NCBI GenBank assembly: GCA_963513935.1
Contig: OY740772.1
Coordinates: 103,063,340-103,127,339, forward strand
Source: Aphrophora alni
Taxonomy: Eukaryota > Arthropoda > Insecta > Hemiptera > Aphrophoridae
Direction of reading: 5' to 3'
DNA: 64,000 nucleotides
Of the stretch, positions 9,177 through 22,099 are shown in pieces. Position numbers and translations under genes: made by a program. Positions within the stretch are counted from its first letter, which is position 1. Every line of letters begins with the position of its first letter. Below the pieces are notes generated by a model, which ran no database searches, was not told the origin of the DNA, and saw only the letters and a list, made by a program, of their open reading frames with translations.

Positions 9177-12100
9177 TTAAATAGCTTGGCGGATTTTGTT
9201 GGGTAATCTTCGGCCAATTCAGTTTTGAAATCTCCCGTAATCGTCAACGGGAAATTTCAAAAAAGCTTGGGGGACTTTGTTTGGTCATCTTAAGCCAATT
9301 CAGTTTGAAATCTCCCGATAATGTCAACGGGAAATTTCAAAATAGCTTGGCGGACTTTGTTTGGTCAACTTCGGCCAATTCAGATTTGAAATCTCCCGTG
9401 AATGTCAACGGGAAATTTCTAAATTTCTTGGCGGACTTTGGTGAGTTTTCTTCGGCCAATTCAGACGTGAAATCTCCCGTGAATGTCAACGGGAAATTTC
9501 AAAATATTTTGGCGGATTTTGTTGGGTCATTCCGCCAATTCAGATTTGAAATCTCCCGTGAACGTCAACGGGAAATTTCAAAATAGCTTGGCGGACTTTG
9601 GTGGGTCATCTTCGGCCAATTCAGATTTAAATCTCCCGTGAATATCAACGGGAAATTTCAAAATAGCTTGGCGGACTTTGTTGGGTCATCTTCGGCCAAT
9701 TCAGATGTGAAATCTCCCGTGAACGTCAACGGGAAATTTCAAAATTGCTTGGCGGACTTTGCTGGGTTTTCTTCGGTCAATTCAGATTTGAAATCTCCCG
9801 TGTATGTCAACGGGAAATTTCAAAATAGCTTGGCGGATTTTGTTGAGTCAACTTCGGCCAATTCAGATTTGGATTCTCCCGTGAAAGTCAACGGGAAATT
9901 TCAAAATTGCTAGGCGGACTTTGATGGGTCATCTTAAGCCAATTCAGTTTGAAACCTCTCGTGAATGTCAACGGGAAATTTCAAAATTTCTTGGCGGACT
10001 TTGGTGAGTTTTCTTCGGCCAATTCAGACGTGAAATCTCCCGTGAACGTCAACGGGAAATTTCAAAATTGCTTGGCGGACTTTGGTGGGTCATCTTTGGC
10101 CAATTCAGATTTGGAGTCTCCCGTGAACGTCAACGGGAAATTTCAAAATAACTTGGCGGACTTTGATGGGTCATCTTCGGCCAATTCAGATTTGGAATCT
10201 CCCTTTGAACGTTAACGGGAAGTTTTAAAATAGCTTGGCGGACTTTGTTGGATCATCTTCGGCCTATTCAGATTTGAAATCTCCCGTGAACGTCAACGGG
10301 AAATTTCAAAATAGCTTGGCGGACTTTGTTGGGTCATCTTAAGCCAATTCAGTTTGAAATCTCCCGTGAATATCAACGGGAAATTTTAAAATAGCTTGGC
10401 GGACTTTGTTGGGTCAACTTCGGCCAATTCAGATTTGGATTCTCACGTGAAAATAAACGGGAAATTTCAAAATTGCTTGGCGGACTTTGATGGTTCATCT
10501 TCGGCCAATTCAGATTTGGACGCTCCCGTGAACGTCAACAGGAAATTTCAAAATAGCTTGGCGGACTTTGTTGGGTCATCTTAAGCCAATTCAGTTTGAA
10601 ATCTCCCGTTAATGTCAACGGGAAATTTCAAAATAACTTGGCGGACTTTGATGGGTCATCTTCGGCCAATTCAGATTTGGAATCTTCCTTTGAACGTTAA
10701 CGGGAAGTTTTTAAATAGCTTGGCGGACTTTGTTGGCTCATCTTCGGCCTATTCAGATTTGAAATCTCCCGTGAACGTCAACGGGAAATTTCAAAATAGA
10801 ATGGCGGACTTTGGTGGGTCATCTTCGGCCAATTCAGATTTGAAATCTCCCGTGAATATCAACGGGAAATTTCAAAATAGCTTGGCGGACTTTGTTGGGT
10901 CATCTTCGGCCAATTCAGATTTGAAATCTCCCGTGAACGTCAACAGGAAATTTTAAAATTGGTTGGCGGACTTTGGTGGGTTTTCTTCGGCTAATTCAGA
11001 TTTGAAATTTCCCGAGAACGTCAACGGGAAATTTAAAAATAGCTTGGCGGACTTTGGTGGGTCATCTTCGGCCAATTCAGATTTGAAATCTCCCGTGAAT
11101 ATCAACGGGAAATTTCAAAATAGCTTGGCGGACTTTGTTGGGTCATCTTCGGCCAATTCAGATTTGAAATCTCCAGTGAACGTCAACGGGAAATTTTAAA
11201 ATTGCTTGGCGGACTTTGGTGGGTTTTCTTCGGCCAATTCAGATTTGAAATTTCCCGTGAATGTCAACGGGAAATTTCAAAATAGGTTGGCGGACTTTTG
11301 GGGTCATCTTCGGCCAATTCAGATTTGAAATCTAACGTGAATATCAACGGGAAATTTCAAAATAACTTGGCGGACTTTGATGGGTCATCTTCGGCCAATT
11401 CAGATTTGAAATCTCCCGTGAATGTCAACGGGAAATTTCAAAAAAGCTTGGCGGACTTTGTTGGGTCAACTTCGGCCAATTCAGATTAGGATTCTCCCGT
11501 GAAAGTCAACGGGAAATTTCAATATAGCTTGGCAGACTTTTTAGGTCATCTTCGGCTAATTCAGATTTGGAATCTCCCGTTGACGTCAACAGGAAATTTG
11601 AAATTAGCTTGGCGGACTTTGTTGGGTCAACTTCGGCCAATTCAGATTTGAAATCTCCCGTGAATGTCAACGGGAAATTATAAATTAGCTTGGCGGATTA
11701 TGTTGGGTCATATTCGGCCAAAAAGATTTGGATTCTCCCTTGAACGTCTTCAGGAAATATTCAAAATTGCTTGGCGGACTTTGATGGTTCATCTTCGGCC
11801 AATTCAGATTTGGACTCTCCCGTGAACGTCAACAGGAAATTTCAAAATAGCTTGGCGGACTTTGATGGGTCATCTTCGGCCAATTCAGATTTTGAATCTC
11901 CCGTGAACGTCAACGGGAAGTTCTTAAATAGCCTGGCGGACTTTGTTGGGTCATCTTCGGCCAATTCAGATTTGAAATCTTCCGTGGATGTCAACGGGAA
12001 ATTACAAAATCGCTTGGCGGACTTGTTGGGTTATCTTCGGCCAATTCAGATTTGGAAACTCCCGTGAACGACAACGGCAAATTTCAAAATTGCTTGGTGG

Positions 12101-15100
12101 AGTTTGGTGGGTCATCTTCGGCCAATTCAGATTTGGAATCTCCCGTGAATGTCAACGGGAAATTTCAAAAAAGCTTGACGGACTTTGTTGGGTCAACTTC
12201 GGCCAATTCAGATTTGGATTCTCCAAAGAACGTCAACGGGAAGTTTTTAAATAGCTTGGCGGACTTTGTTGGGTCATCTTCGGCCAATTCAGATTTGAAA
12301 TCTTACGTGGATGTCAACGGGAAATTTCAAAATCGCTTGGCGGACTTGTTGGGTTATCTTCGGCCAATTCAGATATGGATTCTCCCGTGAAAGTCAACGG
12401 GAAATATCAAATTTGCTTGGCGGACTTTGATGGGTCTGCTTCGGCCAATTCAGATTTGGACTCTCCCGTAAACCTCAACGGGAAATTTCAAAATAGCTTG
12501 GCGGACTTTGTTGGGTCATCTTAAGCCAATTCGGTTTGAAATCTCCCGTTAATGTCAACGGGAAATTTCAAAATAGCTTGGCAGGCTTTGATGGGTCATC
12601 TTCGGCCAATTCTTATTTGTAATCTCCCGTGAATATACGCAGGAAATTTCAAAATAGCTTGGCGGACTTTGAAGGTCATCTTCGGCCAATTCATATTTTG
12701 TATCTCCCGTAAACGTCAACGGGAAATTTCAAAAAAGCTTGGCGAACTTTGTTGTTTCTTCTTAAGCCAATTCAGTTTGAAATCTCCCGTTAATGTCAAC
12801 GGGAAATTTCAAAATAGCTTGGCGGACTTTGTTTGGTCTACTTCGGCCAATTCAGATTTGAAATCTCCCGTGAATGTCAACGGGAATTTTCAAAATTGCT
12901 TGGCGGACTTTGCTGGGTTTTCTTCGGCCAATTCAGATTTGAAATCTCCCGTGAATGTCAACGGGAAATTTAAAAATAGCTTGGCGGACTTTGTTGGGTC
13001 AACTTCGGCCAATTCAGATTTGGAATCTCCCGTGAACGTCAACGAAAAGTTTTTAAATAGCTTGGCGGATTTTGTTGGGTAATCTTCGGCCAATTCAGTT
13101 TTGAAATCTCCCGTAATCGTTAACGGGAAATTTCAAAAAAGCTTGGCTTACTTTGTTGGGTCATCTTAAGCCAATTCAGTTTGAAATCTCCCGTTAATGT
13201 CAACGGGAAATTTCAAAATAGCTTGGCGGACTTTGTTGGGTCATCTTTGGCCAATTCAGATTTGAAATCTCCCGTGAACGTCAACGGGAAATTTCAAAAT
13301 TGCTTGGCGGACTTTGAGGGTTTTCTTCGGCCAATTCAGATTTGAAATCTCCCGTGAATGTCAACGGGAAATTTCAAAATAGCTTGGCGGACTTTGTTGG
13401 GTCAACTTCGGCCAATTCAGATTTGGATTCTCCCGTGAAAGTCAACGGGAAATTTCAAAATTGCTAGGCGGACTTTGATGGCTCATCTTCGGCCAATTCA
13501 TATTTGGAATCTCCCGTAAAAGTCAACGGGAAATTCAAAAAAGCTTGGCGGACTTTGTTGGGTCATCTTAAGCCAATTCAGTTTGAAATCTGCCGTTAAT
13601 GTCAACGGGAAATTGTAAAATAGCTTGGCGGACTTTGTTGGGTCATCTTCGGCCAATTCAGATTTGAAATCTCCCGTGAACGTCAACGGGAAATTTCAAA
13701 ATTGCTTGGCGGACTTTGATGGGTTTTCTTCGGCCAATTCAGATTTGAAATCTCCCGTGAATTTCAACGGGAAATTTCAAAATAGCTTGGCGGACTTTGT
13801 TGGGTCAACTTCGGCCAATTCAGATTTGGATTCTCCCGTGAAAGTCAACGGGAAATTTCAAAATTGCTAGGCGGACTTTGATGGGTCATCTTCGGCCAAT
13901 TCAGATTTAGAATCTCCCTTTGAACGTTAACGGGAAGTTTTTAAATAGCTTGGCGGACTTTGTTGGCTCATCTTCGGCCTATTCAGATTTGATATCTCCC
14001 GTGAACGTCAACGGGAAATTTCAAAATAGCTTGGCGGACTTTGTTGGGTCATCTTAAGCCAATTCAGTTTGAAATCTCCCGTGAATGTCAACGGGAAATT
14101 TTAAAATAGCTTGGCGGACTTTGTTGGGTCAACTTCGGCCAATTCAGATTTGGATTCTCACGTAAAAGTCAACGGGAAATTTCAAAATTGCTTGGAGGAC
14201 TTTGATGGTTCATCTTCGGCCAATTCAGATTTGGACTCTCCCGTAAACGTCAACAGGAAATTTCAAAATAGCTTGGCGGACTTTGTTGGGTCATCTTAAG
14301 CCAATTCAGTTTGAAATCTCCCGTTAATGTCAACGGGAAATTTCAAAATAACTTGGTGGACTTTGATGGGTCATCTTCGGCCAATTCAGATTTTAAAATC
14401 TCCCGTTAATGTCAACGGGAAATTTCAAAAAAGCTTGGCGGACTTTGTTGAGTCAACTTCGGCCAACTCAGATTAGGATTCTCCCGTGAAAGTCAACGGG
14501 AAATTTCAAAAAAGCTTGACGGACTTTGTTGGGTCAACTTCGGCCAATTCAGATTTGGATTCTCCCGTGAACGTCAAAGGGAAGTTTTTAAATAGCTTGG
14601 CGGACTTTGTTGGGTATCTTCGGCCAATTCCGATTTGAAATCTTACGATGATGTCAACGGGAAATTTCAAAAGAGCTTGGCGGACTTTGTTTGGTCAACT
14701 TCAGCCAATTCAGATTTGAAATCTCCCGTGAATGTCAACGGGAAATTTCAAAATTTCTTGGCGGACTTTGGTGGGTTTTCATCGGCCAATTCAGACGTGA
14801 AATCTCCCGTGAATGTCACGGGAAATTTCAAAATAGCTTGGCGGACTTTATTGGGTCGTCTTCGGCCAAATCAGATTTGAAATCTCCCGTGAATATCAAC
14901 GGGAAATTTCAAAATAGCTTGGCGGACTTTGTTGGGTCATCTTAAGCCAATTCAGTTTGAAATCTCCCGTGAATGTCAACGAGAAATTTTAACATAGCTT
15001 GGCGGACTTTGTTGGGTCACTTCGGCCAATTCAGAATTGGATTCTCCCGTGAAAGTCAACGGGAAATTTCAAAATAGCTTGGCGGACTTTGTTGGGTCAT

Positions 15101-18100
15101 CTTAAGCCAATACAGTTTGAAATCTCCCGTGAATGTCAACGGAAAATTCAAAAAACTTAGCGGACTTTGTTGGGTCAACTTCGGCCAATTCAGATTTGGA
15201 ATCTTCCGTGGATGTCAACGCGAAATTTCTAAATCGCTTGGCGGAATTGTTGGGTTTTCTTCGGCCAATTCAGATTTATAATCTCCCGTGAACGTCAACG
15301 GGAAATTTGAAAATTGCTTGGCGGATTTTGGTGGGTTTTCTTCGGCCAATTCAGATTTGAAATCTCCCGTGAATGTCAACAGGAAATTTCAAAATAGCTT
15401 GGCGCTCTTTGTTGGGTCATCTTCGGCCAATTCAGATTTGAAATCTCCCGTTAATGTCAACGGGAAATTTCAAAATAACTTGGCGGACTTTGATGGGTCA
15501 TCTTCGGCCAATTCAGATTTGGAATCTCCCGTGAACGTCAACGGGAAGTTTTTTAATAGCTTGGCGGATTTTGTTGGAGCATCTTCGGCCAATTCAGATT
15601 TGAAATATTTCGTGGATGTCAACGGGAAATTTTAAAATAGCTTGGCGGACTTTGTTGGGTCAACTTCGGCCAATTCAGACTTGGATTCTCCCGTGAAAGT
15701 CAACGGGAAATATCAAAATTGCTTGGCGGACTTTGATGGGTCTGCTTCGGCCAATTCAGATTTGGACTCTCCCGTGAACGTCAACGGGAAATTTCAAAAT
15801 AGCTTGGCGGACTTTGTTGGGTTATCTTAAGCCAATTCAGTTTGAAATCTCCCGTTAATGTCAACGGGAAATTTCAAAATAGCTTGGCGGACTTTGATGG
15901 GTCATCTTCGGCCAATTCAGATTTGAAATCTCCCGTGAACGTCAACGGGAAATTTCAATATAGCTTGGCGGACTTTGTTGGGTCAACTTCGGCCAATTCA
16001 GATTTGGATACTCCCGTGAAAGTCAACGGGAAATTTCAAAATTGCTAGGCGGACTTTGATGGGTCATCTTCGGTCAATTCATATTTGGAATCTCCCGTAA
16101 AAGTCAACGGGAAATTCAAAAAAGCTTGGCGGACTTTGATGGATCATCTTAAACCAATTCAGTTTGAAATCTCCCGTTAATGTCAACGGGAAATTTCAAA
16201 ATAGTTTGGCGGACTATGTTGGGTCATCTTCGGCCAATTCAGATTTGGAATCTCCCTTTGAACGTTAACGGGAAGTTTTTAAATAGCTTGGCGGACTTTG
16301 TTGGCTCATCTTCGGCCTATTCAGATTTGAAATCTCCCGTGAACGTCAACGGGAAATTTCAAAATAGCTTGCCGGACTTTGTTGGGTCATCTTAAGCCAA
16401 TTCAGTTTGAAATCTCCCGTGAATGTCAACGGGAAATTTTAAAATAGCTTGGCGGACTTTGTTGGGTCAACTACGGCCAATTCAGATTTGGATTCTCAAG
16501 TAAAAGTCAACGGGAAATTTCAAAATTGCTTGGAGGACTTTGATGGTTCATCTTCGGCCAATTCAGATTTGGACTCTCCCGTGAACGTCAACAGGAAATT
16601 TCAAAATAGCTTGGCGGACTTTGTTGGGTCATAATAAGCCAATTAAGTTTGAAATCTCCCGTTAATGCAACGGGAAATTTCAAAATAACTTGGCGGACTT
16701 TGATGGGTCATCTTCGGCCAATTCAGATTTGAAATCTCCCGTTAATGTCAACGGGAAATTTCAAAAAAGCTTGGCGGACTTTGTTGGGTCAACTTCGGCC
16801 AGATCAGATTAGGATTCTCCCGTGAAAGTCAACGGGAAATTTCAAAAAAGCTTGGCGGACTTTATTGGGTCGTCTTCGGCCAAATCAGATTTGAAATCTC
16901 CCGTGAATATCAACGGTAAATTTCAAAATAGCTTGGCGGACTTTGTTGGGTCATCTTAAGCCAATTCAGTTTGAAATCTCCTGTGAATGTCAACGGGAAA
17001 TTTTAACATAGCTTGGCGGACTTAGTTGGTTCAACTTCGGCCAATTCAGAATTGGATTCTCCCGTGAGAGTCAACGGGAAATTTCATAATAGCTTGGCGG
17101 ACTTTGTTGGGTCATCTTAAGCCAATACAGTTTGAAATCTCCCGTGAATGTCAACGGGAAATTTCAAATTCGCTTGGCGGACTTGTTGGGTTATCTTCGG
17201 CCAATTCAGATTTATAATCTCCCGTGAACGTCAACGGGAAATTTGAAAATTGCTTGGCGGATTTTGGTGGGTTTTCTTCGGCCAATTCAGATTTGAAATC
17301 TCCCGTGAATGTCAACGGGAAATTTCAAAATAGCTTGGCGCTCTTTGTTGGGTCATCTTCGGCCAATTCAGATTTGAAATCTCCCGTTAATGTCAACGGG
17401 AAAATTCAAAATAACTTGGCGGACTTTGATGGGTCATCTTCGGCCAATTCAGATTTGGAATCTCCCGTGAACGTCAACGGGAAGTTTTTTAATAGCTTGG
17501 CGGATTTTGTTGGGTCATCTTCGGCCAATTCAGATTTGAAATCTTCCGTGGATGTCAACGGGAAATTTTAAAATAGCTTGGCGGACTTTGTTGGGTCAAC
17601 TTCGGCCAATTCAGATTTGGATTCTCCCGTGAAAGTCAACGGGAAATATCAAAATTGCTTGGCGGACTTTGATGGGTCTGCTTCGGCCAATTCAGATTTG
17701 GACTCTCCCGTGAACGTCAACGGGAAATTTCAAAATAGCTTGACGGACTTTGTTGGGTTATCTTAAGCCAATTCAGTTTGAAATCTCCCGTTAATGTCAA
17801 CGGGAAATTTCAAAATAGCTTGGCGGACTTTGATGGGTCATCTTCGGCCAATTCAGATTTGGAATATCCCGTGAACGTCAACGGTAAGTTTTAAAATAGC
17901 TTGGCGGACTTTGTTGGGTCATCTTCGGCCAATTCAGATTTGAAATCTTCCGTGGATGTCAACGGGATATTTCAAAATCGCTTGGCGGAATTGTTGGGTT
18001 ATCTTCGGCCAATTCAGATTTATAATCTCCCGTGAACGTCAACGGGAAATTTCAAAATTGCTTGGCAGATTTTGGTGGGTTTTCTTCGGCCAATTCAGAT

Positions 18101-18620
18101 TTGAAATCTTTCGCGAATGTCAACGGGAAATTTCAAAATAGCTTGGCGATCTTTGTTGGGTCATCTTCGGCCAAATTCAGTTTGAAATCTCCCGTTAATG
18201 TCAACGGGAAATTTCAAAATAGCTTGGCGGACTTTGATGGGTCATCTTCGGCCAATTCAGATTTGGTATCTCCCATGTACGTCAACGGGAAGTTTTTAAA
18301 TAGCTTGGCGGACTTTGTTGGGTCATCTTCGGCCAATTCAGATTTGAAATCTTCCGTGGATGTCAACGGGAAATTTCAAAATCGCTTGGCGGAATTGTTG
18401 GGTTATCTTCGGCCAATTCAGATTTATAATCTCCCGTGAACGTCAACGGGAAATTTCAAAATTGCTTGGCAGATTTTGGTGGGTCATCTTCGGCCAATTC
18501 AGATTTGAAATCTCCCGTGAATGTCAACGGGAAATTTCAAAATAACTTGGCGGACTTTGTTGGGTCAACTTCGGCCAATTTAGATTTGGATTCTCCCGTG
18601 AACGTCAACGGGAAGTTTTT
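9177..18620. repeat. Satellite array of ~81-bp monomers (about 115-117 copies)
   Basis: Head-to-tail monomers run without interruption for 9.4 kb. The standard monomer is 81 bp, exactly 27 codons. In the plus frame it reads LADFVGSSSANSDL... and ends VNVNGKFQNS; frames stay open for up to about 137 codons before a stop. A second class has TTAAGCC in place of TTCGGCC and CAGTTTG in place of CAGATTTG, making it one base shorter and creating a stop. Every monomer carries an imperfect palindrome centred on ACGT (TCCCGTGAACGTCAACGGGA) with flanking AAAT/ATTT, 12 of 15 pairs matching. Monomers differ at recurrent sites, for example GTTGGG, GATGGG or GGTGGG after GACTTT. All frames inside the array (both strands) reflect the repeat and are not annotated as genes. 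I know of no named satellite with this monomer. Confidence 0.95.
14840..17771. repeat. Higher-order duplication inside the 81-bp satellite
   Basis: A run of about 12-13 monomers with private variants occurs twice. ATTGGGTCGTCTTCGGCCAA is at about 14851 and 16863 (offset ~2013). Later, GGCGCTCTTTGTTGGGTC and the GGGTCTGCTTCGGCC monomer recur with offset 1936, because one monomer is missing from the second copy. A separate block at about 13.91-14.45 kb recurs at 16.25-16.79 kb (offset ~2338), and a five-monomer block near 18.03 kb recurs 404 bp on. Confidence 0.75.
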
Positions 18621-19705
18621 AACTTCAGTTTGATATTAAATAAAAAGGTCTTCAATGAAGTTCATCAAAACGTTTTCCAAGCATCGTAAATACTTAGCTC
18701 CTCTCAAGTTTTCTTTCTATAAAAACCCTAAATTTAACAGTATTCATAAAACAATATAAGCATAATTGAAATTAAAACAAGAGTATTACGAAAGTGGTTC
18801 TTGTTCCAATGTATTTTAAACGGAACTTTGGCGAACTTTCACGGCTTACATCTCATAAATAAACGAGTAATAATATGTAAAAATATCCAAGAATAAAACT
18901 CTATAAAATTTAATTTCAAATCTAGATAAAAAATGAGGGTTTCCAAAAGAAATTTTAAAGTTGGCCACCATATTAAAAAATTTCGGTAAAATTAAAAAAA
19001 TTCAAATACACCATTTTATTATAGAGGTAGATAAGGTCCCACATTTGATCTTTTCTGTAAACTCTATAGTTTCAAAGATTCCAATGGTGGCTGAGTTAAA
19101 AAAAAAACCCCTATATATATATATATATATATATATTTGAATGATATATATATATATATATATAAGTGAATTAGAGTAAAATATAAGAGACCACTTACTT
19201 CGAGGTCCACCTCTATACAGTTTCTAAAGTGATTATGGTTGACATTATTCTATGAACATTAGTGTGGTGTGGAGGTCGTGCGTTAAGCGAATTCTTTTTT
19301 TTTTACATAACCAATAGTTCGAATAGTTATAAAAATTTCGATGTAAGGAGTTTATTATTATTATAGTACACCAACATGTTAAATATATTATAAATATTTA
19401 ATTACGATCTACTTATAATATATACAATCACTGAAGACAAATCTTGTAAAAATAAAACAATAAAATACAAAGGCAATGAAAAAATTATAAGTTGGAAAGA
19501 AATAATTCCAACTATTTTAAAATAAGTGCTTTGTAAGTTAAAGTATTTATTTTTAATGAACGTCTCTCGTTCCAACTAAAGATTTTAAAAGAATGTAGAC
19601 GGACCACAAAGTTTGAAACTTTTTAAAGCAAACAAAAAAGTAAACTTGGAATATTCCTTGACTTTTCATCTTATAATGGTGGGGCAATTAAGGTTATAAG
19701 TTAGG
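18621..19705. other. Intergenic DNA between the satellite and the assembly gap
   Basis: No gene recognised. The stretch 18930-19100 (TTGGCCACCATATTAAAAAA, then AATGGTGGCTGAGTT) looks like a decayed dispersed repeat. Confidence 0.35.
19113..19164. repeat. Double (TA)n tract around TTGAATGA
   Basis: Two TA runs of about 20-24 bases flank TTTGAATGA, so the whole forms a long AT hairpin about 540 bp from the assembly gap. Confidence 0.8.
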
Positions 19706-19905
19706 NNNNNNNNNNNNNNNNNNNNNNNNNNNNNNNNNNNNNNNNNNNNNNNNNNNNNNNNNNNNNNNNNNNNNNNNNNNNNNNNNNNNNNNNNNNNNNN
19801 NNNNNNNNNNNNNNNNNNNNNNNNNNNNNNNNNNNNNNNNNNNNNNNNNNNNNNNNNNNNNNNNNNNNNNNNNNNNNNNNNNNNNNNNNNNNNNNNNNNN
19901 NNNNN
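19706..19905. other. Assembly gap (200 N)
   Basis: Exactly 200 unknown bases, probably a fixed-size placeholder; the true gap length is unknown. Confidence 0.99.
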
Positions 19906-20869
19906 CTAAGAATTTAGTTTTTCAAGTTTGTACGTTTATTTTTACAACAACAAAAAAATGTAGCACGTGAGCGCCCTGCTCAACAATGATGTTTTGTGCT
20001 AGAGTATTATTGTTGAGAAGCGACCAAAGGGTATCCTACAGAGTATAGATGTGTGCTGACGATTCGTTTTTCTGTAAAACTTCGTAAATGGGACCCAGTA
20101 AAGACATATCGCTCCATTTTGTTGGAAGAAGGCTCATATCCTGCGAGTTTCGTTGTTGAGACTTATTAGCCTGCATGTCAGTACTTTCATCCCCTACAAC
20201 AATGTCAAGCCCTCACGTCCGTGATGTGATTTTGAAACAATCTCAGACGAACTGTGAACTAAAGTACAGTTCTTTCAAAGCCTTCCTGACTGCCCATATA
20301 GATACATGTAAATAAATCTTAGATTTCCTAGGACACATTCCATTAAGTCTGTAATATTCAACTGAAACAACGGTTGGATACAATCCCATCGGCAGGAAAA
20401 GTTCCTGTATCTCGTTGGATTCCAGCTCCTGAAACATCCTTTGTTTTATAGCTGTCAGTAAACTACTTCTATTTTATCAATAAGAGTTTCCTTCCCTCTA
20501 AACATTCCTTGCGGGCGGGTATAACTGTAAATCATTATGAGAAGAAATACTGTACCTTCATATATTCAGAAATCATTTCTTGTGCAAACTCTCGTAACCA
20601 GATATTAATCTGGATTGTCCTGTAAGATCCTGTCTACACTTCTATACTGCGTATAGTTCTTTACTGATTTTTTTCTGCCACTGTTTAAGTGTATCTACAG
20701 TTTAAGTGCATATGTGTATGTTAAGACAATTTCAAGGCTGCACTAGGAGCGCCTTTTTTGTGTGTGTGTGAATATGTTATATTAAATTTCAAATGATAAT
20801 CATTAGATAATGATAAAAAAGAATACAGAAGATTTTCAATTTATTCACGAAATAGTTTGTAATGCGTAT
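19906..20869. other. Intergenic DNA, unidentified
   Basis: Around 20100-20440 the base composition is less AT-rich than its surroundings. A 64-codon minus frame at 20243-20437 begins MFQELESNEIQELFLPMG; I could not identify it. This may be a decayed element. Confidence 0.3.
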
Positions 20870-21430
20870 GTAAAAGAAATTGTTGAGGTTATAAATACTT
20901 TAAAAAATAAAGGCAGAATATGAAGTAGTTCAAGTTTTCAATTCAGAATGTAAACTTTTTTATTTTACTTCCCTCTCAGATTGCCTTTATTTTTCGATAA
21001 AACTTGAGAATATTACGTAAGAAAGAAATTAAGTAAATATATTCTGCCGAGAAGTTTGTGAAAGTCTCCAATTCCCAAAGGTGGGTTCCGTTTCAGAGAC
21101 AAGAAGAAAAACAACCTGTTGTATCGATCTCAGCGTAGCTCCGACAGAGTCAACTTAAATATTCCTTTAATTGCTGACATTAAATGAATAAATGTTAAGT
21201 TGTTCCAAATTTACTTTTTGATTTGTTTAAAAAGTATGAATCCTTTTGGATCCTTTTAAATCTCTAGTTAGATGAAAGATGCTCATTAAAAAACTAATAT
21301 TTTAACTCACAAAGAAAATAATTTTATTAGGAATTCTTTCTTTGTTCGGTTTTTCAAAGGAGATTTAATTTTTCAATTTAACGTGATTTGTTAGCACTGC
21401 ATGAATATTTTATAATACTAGTAGATCTTT
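20870..21430 (+). repeat. R2 dispersed repeat, copy 1
   Basis: It matches 38690-39330 in the same orientation: GATTGCCTTTA, AAGAAATTAAG, ATATATTCTG, GAAGTTTGTGAAAGT, ATTCCCAAAGGT, CTCCGACAGAGT, AATATTCCTTTAATTGC and AAATCTCTAGTTAGA follow in the same order. The two copies have many differences, so they are old. No coding frame was seen. Confidence 0.75.
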
Positions 21431-22099
21431 TTGATACATTTTATATAGTTTTTATACAATAGAACAAATTTTATGCCTTATGAACACTCCTTTCAATCGT
21501 AAACATTTAAAACTATTTCTAATTAATGGTTTTACAAATAGTAGACCTCCCTGCGATATTTTAGTACATTCAATAAATGTAAACCGAATGTAACTACTGT
21601 CTAGCGTGCGACGTAACGTAGAACAATATTTATAAAACATGAAGTAACAGTAAACAATTCCACAGCTACTGTACATTTGAACAAAACACCTCACAGGGAG
21701 AAATAATAAAAGTGGATTGCTTCTTTAAGTTATAAGTGGCGTGCTGCTTGTATTGGGATTACCATACACTGATGTATATAAACACTAGAATGCAAACTGA
21801 AATAAAAGCTTCACCTCCGCCATGATGGGCATCGAAGGCAGGTGGACCAAGCGTAAACAATCCGAATACTGTTTATATTTTACCGAATTCGCAGTGATGA
21901 AAAGTATACAAGTTATATTGTAGTTAAATAAAATTGTGTATGTTATTTGTACAAATTTTTTTTGAAAACATGTACACTTTTTTGATGATTTTTTTTCCAC
22001 ATTTGATACCACATTTATAAAAGGTTTATTTAAGAAATTTTCGGATCTCAGATTTTCATATAAAATATTAAAAATTCTTAAAAAACTGTACATTAGACG
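21431..22099. other. Intergenic DNA left of a LINE fragment
   Basis: Minus frames at 21452-21694 and 21785-22138 were not recognised. The second lies opposite the LINE fragment at 22100-22255. Confidence 0.3.

Noticed and set aside
9281..18633. Many frames of 60-137 codons inside the 81-bp satellite on both strands
   Set aside because: They follow from an 81-bp (27-codon) period. Stops and one-base losses recur in many monomers, there is no consistent start or signal, and frames on the opposite strand are just as open.
20040..20160. FFQQNGAIC-like reading on the minus strand as a transposase catalytic motif
   Set aside because: It resembles the QQDGAxxH motif, but the His is absent, the Asp is Asn, and no other transposase motif is nearby.
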